A stretch of DNA of 64,000 nucleotides from JAITVM01 sp031551135 (GTDB taxonomy: Bacteria; Bacillota; Clostridia; Lachnospirales; JAITVM01): NCBI GenBank assembly GCA_031551135.1, contig JAVBOA010000016.1, forward strand, positions 20,007 through 84,006. Direction: 5' to 3'. The notes below the pieces were generated by a model. It was not told the origin of the DNA, did no database searches, and saw only the letters and a program-made list of their open reading frames with translations. How positions within the stretch are numbered: position 1 is the stretch's first letter; each line of letters starts with the position of its first letter. Shown one piece after another: positions 61,455 to 64,000 of this stretch. The translations under genes and the position numbers were made by a program.

Positions 61455-64000
61455 CAGCATTACCCCCAAAATATTCTAAAAATTCCCGTTCTGCGTCCCG
61501 AAACTCAATATCTTCTATTTTGAGGCGTATGGCTTGCAATTTATTATTTGTATCTTTATTTTCTGAAACAAGTTTTTTCAATTCGGAAAGTGAATCTTGC
61601 TGCATATTATGTTTTAGAAAATACAGGAATCTATCTTTATCAAAAGGAGAATCGGAAATTTCTTCGGGAGTAATAAAAATGGAATCCATACTTTTAATAA
61701 AATTATTAAGCCCGTCAAAAGCTTGTTTCCACTCATAAAACAGCTCTGGGAGAATAACTTTTATATATTCCTCGTTGCCTTGTGTGCATTGGATTTCAAG
61801 CCTTTGCGCGCTTTCATAAAGATTTGTTGCGCCGACGGCTTTTGCTTTGCTTTTCAATGAATGTACTATGTATCTTAAACTGTTCCAGTCTTTTTCGGAG
61901 GAAAGCTCTTCGGCTCTAGTTTTGCCGGAGAGATAATTGTCGGTAAAAAATTCCGTGAGTTTTTTATATTGAACAATATCGTCGTTCAAAAAGCGTAATC
62001 CCGAATTTAGAGTAATGCCGTAATTTGCGAGTTCTTTTTCGAAAAGGGATTTTTGTTCTTCGGTAATAAAATCATTATTATATGAAAAGGTGTTTTTTGT
62101 AATAAGTTCAGGCGGAAGAATATTTTCGAGAGCGGATTCTAAATCCTGCCATGTAATTGGTTTTGTTAAATATTCACAAAATCCGGCATCTAAAAGCTTT
62201 TGGCGAACTCCGGCTACGGCATTGGCCGTCAGCGAAATTACGGGCGTATTAAAATTAGGAATCTCTTTCAGTTTTTTCAAAGTTTCAATTCCATCCATGT
62301 CCGGCATCATGTAATCCATTAAAATAACGTCGTATTGCTTTGATTGAACGGCTTTAATACATTCTGCACCGCTTGATGCCAAATCAATTTGAAGCATTGT
62401 TCGGGAAAGCAAAGATTTTATAACCTGCAAATTTTCGCTGTTGTCGTCTACTGCAAGTATCATAGCGCTCGGTGCGATAAAACTGCTGTTTGAAAATTTT
62501 GCGGGCATTGCTGAAATTTGTGAATGATTGCCGAAAGGTTCGATATTTATAATTTTTTGCGGAAGCTCAAGTGAAAATACACTTCCTTTTCCCCATTCGC
62601 TATCAACAAAAATTTTTCCGTTCATAATTTCCGAAAGCTGTTTTGCAATCGCAAGCCCAAGTCCGGTGCCTTCAATATTTCGGTTGCTTGCCAAATCTAC
62701 ACGGGTAAACGCATCAAAAAGCTCATTGAGATTTTCCGATTTAATCCCGATTCCGGTATCCGAAACAGAAATGCAGAAAATTATTTCGTCTTCTTTACCG
62801 CTCGGCTTTTGGGTGAATGAAAGCGTTACACATCCTTCGTTTGTGTATTTAATGGCATTCGAGAGAAAATTCATTATAATTTGTTTGATTCGAATAAAAT
62901 CTCCGTAAAGCTCGCTCGGCAAAAGTTCATCTGCCGATATGGAAAATTTTATTGCTTTTCGCTCGGAACGTTCATTTCCGATAACAGAAAGTTGTTTTAT
63001 CAATTCTGTAGTTTCATAAGGCTCCTCAATAATTTCGATTTTGCCCGATTCAATTTTCGAAACGTCCAAAATATTATTAATCAAAGTCAAGAGAGTTTTT
63101 CCGGCGCTTTGAATACTCAAGGCGTATCCGCTTATTTCAAAAGACTGGCTTTCTCGTAAAATCATTTCGTTCATGCCTAAAATAACATTTATAGGAGTAC
63201 GGATTTCATGGCTCATATTTGCCAAAAATGCGCTTTTTGCTTCGCTGTAATGTATTGCTTCTTCTCGGGCTTTTTCAAGCTGTTTTTGTTGTTCGTTATA
63301 AATCCTAAAGTGAAAAAAAAGCGTAATACCCAATGATATACTGACAGAAAGAAATCCCATCATGATATCAATCAAAATATCAATCTCGGTTTCAAAAAAA
63401 TTGACCGATGTTGGAAAAATATATGAATAAATACAAATTCCTGTATAAATAATTATTTCTATCGCCGACATAATGAACATGCTTTTGCCTTCCAGCATAA
63501 AAGCGGTGAAAGCTATGGCGAACACGAAAAACGACGGCATACCGCTGTGATATCCTCCCGCTGTAAAAAAGAGCAAAGGAAAAACTATTATGAAAATTAC
63601 GGTAATCGTTATTATATAGCATAGCTGGTAGCGCCCGCTGCGGTAAGAATAATAAAGCAGTATAATTGAGAGAATAGTTGAAAATACATTTACAAGAAGA
63701 TTTTGAATACCGGAATTTGTGACCAAAGCCATGATTGATGTCAAAACTCCGATTAGTACGCCGGCCATTGCCAAAACATTAAAAAGTCTTACCCGAAATT
63801 CCAAATGTTTGTTTAGAATCGTGTTTCCGATGAGTTTTAATAAAGTAGACAATCTAAACGCCGTTGTCAAAACTTTATAAAACCTTATAACAAGATTATA
63901 AAAGTTTATTCCTTTTTCATTGTGTCCGATTTGGCATATGCTACTTTCGTTTGATATGACACTCCAAAGGCTTAAATTCCCGCACAACGAGCGGTACACA
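61444..64000 (-). CDS. Hybrid sensor histidine kinase (5' end beyond the window)
   Basis: At least 851 residues; the frame is still open at the window edge, so the start is not visible. About six membrane segments (roughly residues 75-235) lead to a HisKA domain (MSHEIRTPIN, His about 265), HATPase domain (GTGLGLAIAK), receiver domain (ILAVDDN, Asp in ILMDYMMPDMDG) and an Hpt domain (YIVHSLKSKAKAVGA). This is a complete phosphorelay chain in one protein, ending at the separate response regulator encoded downstream. The membrane block without an extracytoplasmic domain suggests sensing in or near the membrane. Confidence 0.9.
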   Translation of the reverse strand, partial: VYRSLCGNLSLWSVISNESSICQIGHNEKGINFYNLVIRFYKVLTTAFRLSTLLKLIGNTILNKHLEFRVRLFNVLAMAGVLIGVLTSIMALVTNSGIQNLLVNVFSTILSIILLYYSYRSGRYQLCYIITITVIFIIVFPLLFFTAGGYHSGMPSFFVFAIAFTAFMLEGKSMFIMSAIEIIIYTGICIYSYIFPTSVNFFETEIDILIDIMMGFLSVSISLGITLFFHFRIYNEQQKQLEKAREEAIHYSEAKSAFLANMSHEIRTPINVILGMNEMILRESQSFEISGYALSIQSAGKTLLTLINNILDVSKIESGKIEIIEEPYETTELIKQLSVIGNERSERKAIKFSISADELLPSELYGDFIRIKQIIMNFLSNAIKYTNEGCVTLSFTQKPSGKEDEIIFCISVSDTGIGIKSENLNELFDAFTRVDLASNRNIEGTGLGLAIAKQLSEIMNGKIFVDSEWGKGSVFSLELPQKIINIEPFGNHSQISAMPAKFSNSSFIAPSAMILAVDDNSENLQVIKSLLSRTMLQIDLASSGAECIKAVQSKQYDVILMDYMMPDMDGIETLKKLKEIPNFNTPVISLTANAVAGVRQKLLDAGFCEYLTKPITWQDLESALENILPPELITKNTFSYNNDFITEEQKSLFEKELANYGITLNSGLRFLNDDIVQYKKLTEFFTDNYLSGKTRAEELSSEKDWNSLRYIVHSLKSKAKAVGATNLYESAQRLEIQCTQGNEEYIKVILPELFYEWKQAFDGLNNFIKSMDSIFITPEEISDSPFDKDRFLYFLKHNMQQDSLSELKKLVSENKDTNNKLQAIRLKIEDIEFRDAEREFLEYFGGNADGN

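Overview
The window is AT-rich, densely coding DNA from a low-GC Gram-positive anaerobe, most likely a member of the Clostridia. This is inferred from strong AGGAGG-type ribosome sites, lipoprotein-anchored solute-binding proteins, S-layer homology (SLH) anchors, stalk-domain (copper amine oxidase N-terminal type) proteins and Clostridia-like two-component proteins. Two neighbouring giant surface enzymes, a GH101 endo-alpha-N-acetylgalactosaminidase and a GH95 alpha-fucosidase, point to a gut or mucosal bacterium that attacks mucin-type O-glycans. No rRNA, tRNA, CRISPR array, prophage or intact transposase gene was seen.

Layout. 0.4-7.3 kb: a transglutaminase-like protein, a clostripain-family lipoprotein, a three-gene operon (DUF350-like membrane protein, glutathionylspermidine-synthase-like ATP-grasp enzyme, unknown protein) and a cysteine-rich small protein. 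7.7-10 kb: a lone, active-site-altered TrpC-like protein and a LacI-family regulator, both on the minus strand. 10.4-19.6 kb: an eight-gene sugar operon of isomerase, split transketolase, FGGY kinase, sugar-binding lipoprotein, DUF2291 lipoprotein, RbsA-type ATPase and RbsC-type permease. Its gene set fits the transketolase route for the plant sugar D-apiose. 19.8-20.4 kb: a PIN-domain toxin-antitoxin-like pair in reversed gene order. 20.9-23.9 kb: an OmpR-type two-component system.

24.8-39.4 kb: the two SLH-anchored glycosidases, which share almost identical C-terminal modules. 40.1-46.2 kb: an oligopeptide ABC transporter (oppA, then oppBCDF). 46.3-48.4 kb (minus strand): a stalk-domain protein, two very small hydrophilic proteins and a metallo-beta-lactamase-fold gene broken by an in-frame TAG. 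49.5-52.9 kb: a Thr/Pro-rich surface protein and a YARHG-domain protein. 53-59 kb (minus strand): a patatin-like phospholipase and an envelope cluster of LemA, two DUF3137 paralogues, DUF3592 and an orphan PstS-like lipoprotein. 59.1-64 kb (minus strand): another stalk-domain protein, an unknown ORF, and a response regulator with a hybrid histidine kinase that runs off the window edge.

The most striking non-genic feature is a family of about 113-bp imperfect palindromes: ten full copies and at least five shortened derivatives, all between genes. Ends of the form TA-CTATTTTC...GAAAATAG-TA, a likely TA target duplication, internal-deletion derivatives and the absence of coding content mark them as a MITE family of Tc1/mariner-IS630 type. 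The central hairpin shows compensatory base changes between copies, so the folded form itself may be under selection. Copies form the leader of a response-regulator gene, abut a stop codon and supply the last codons of another gene.
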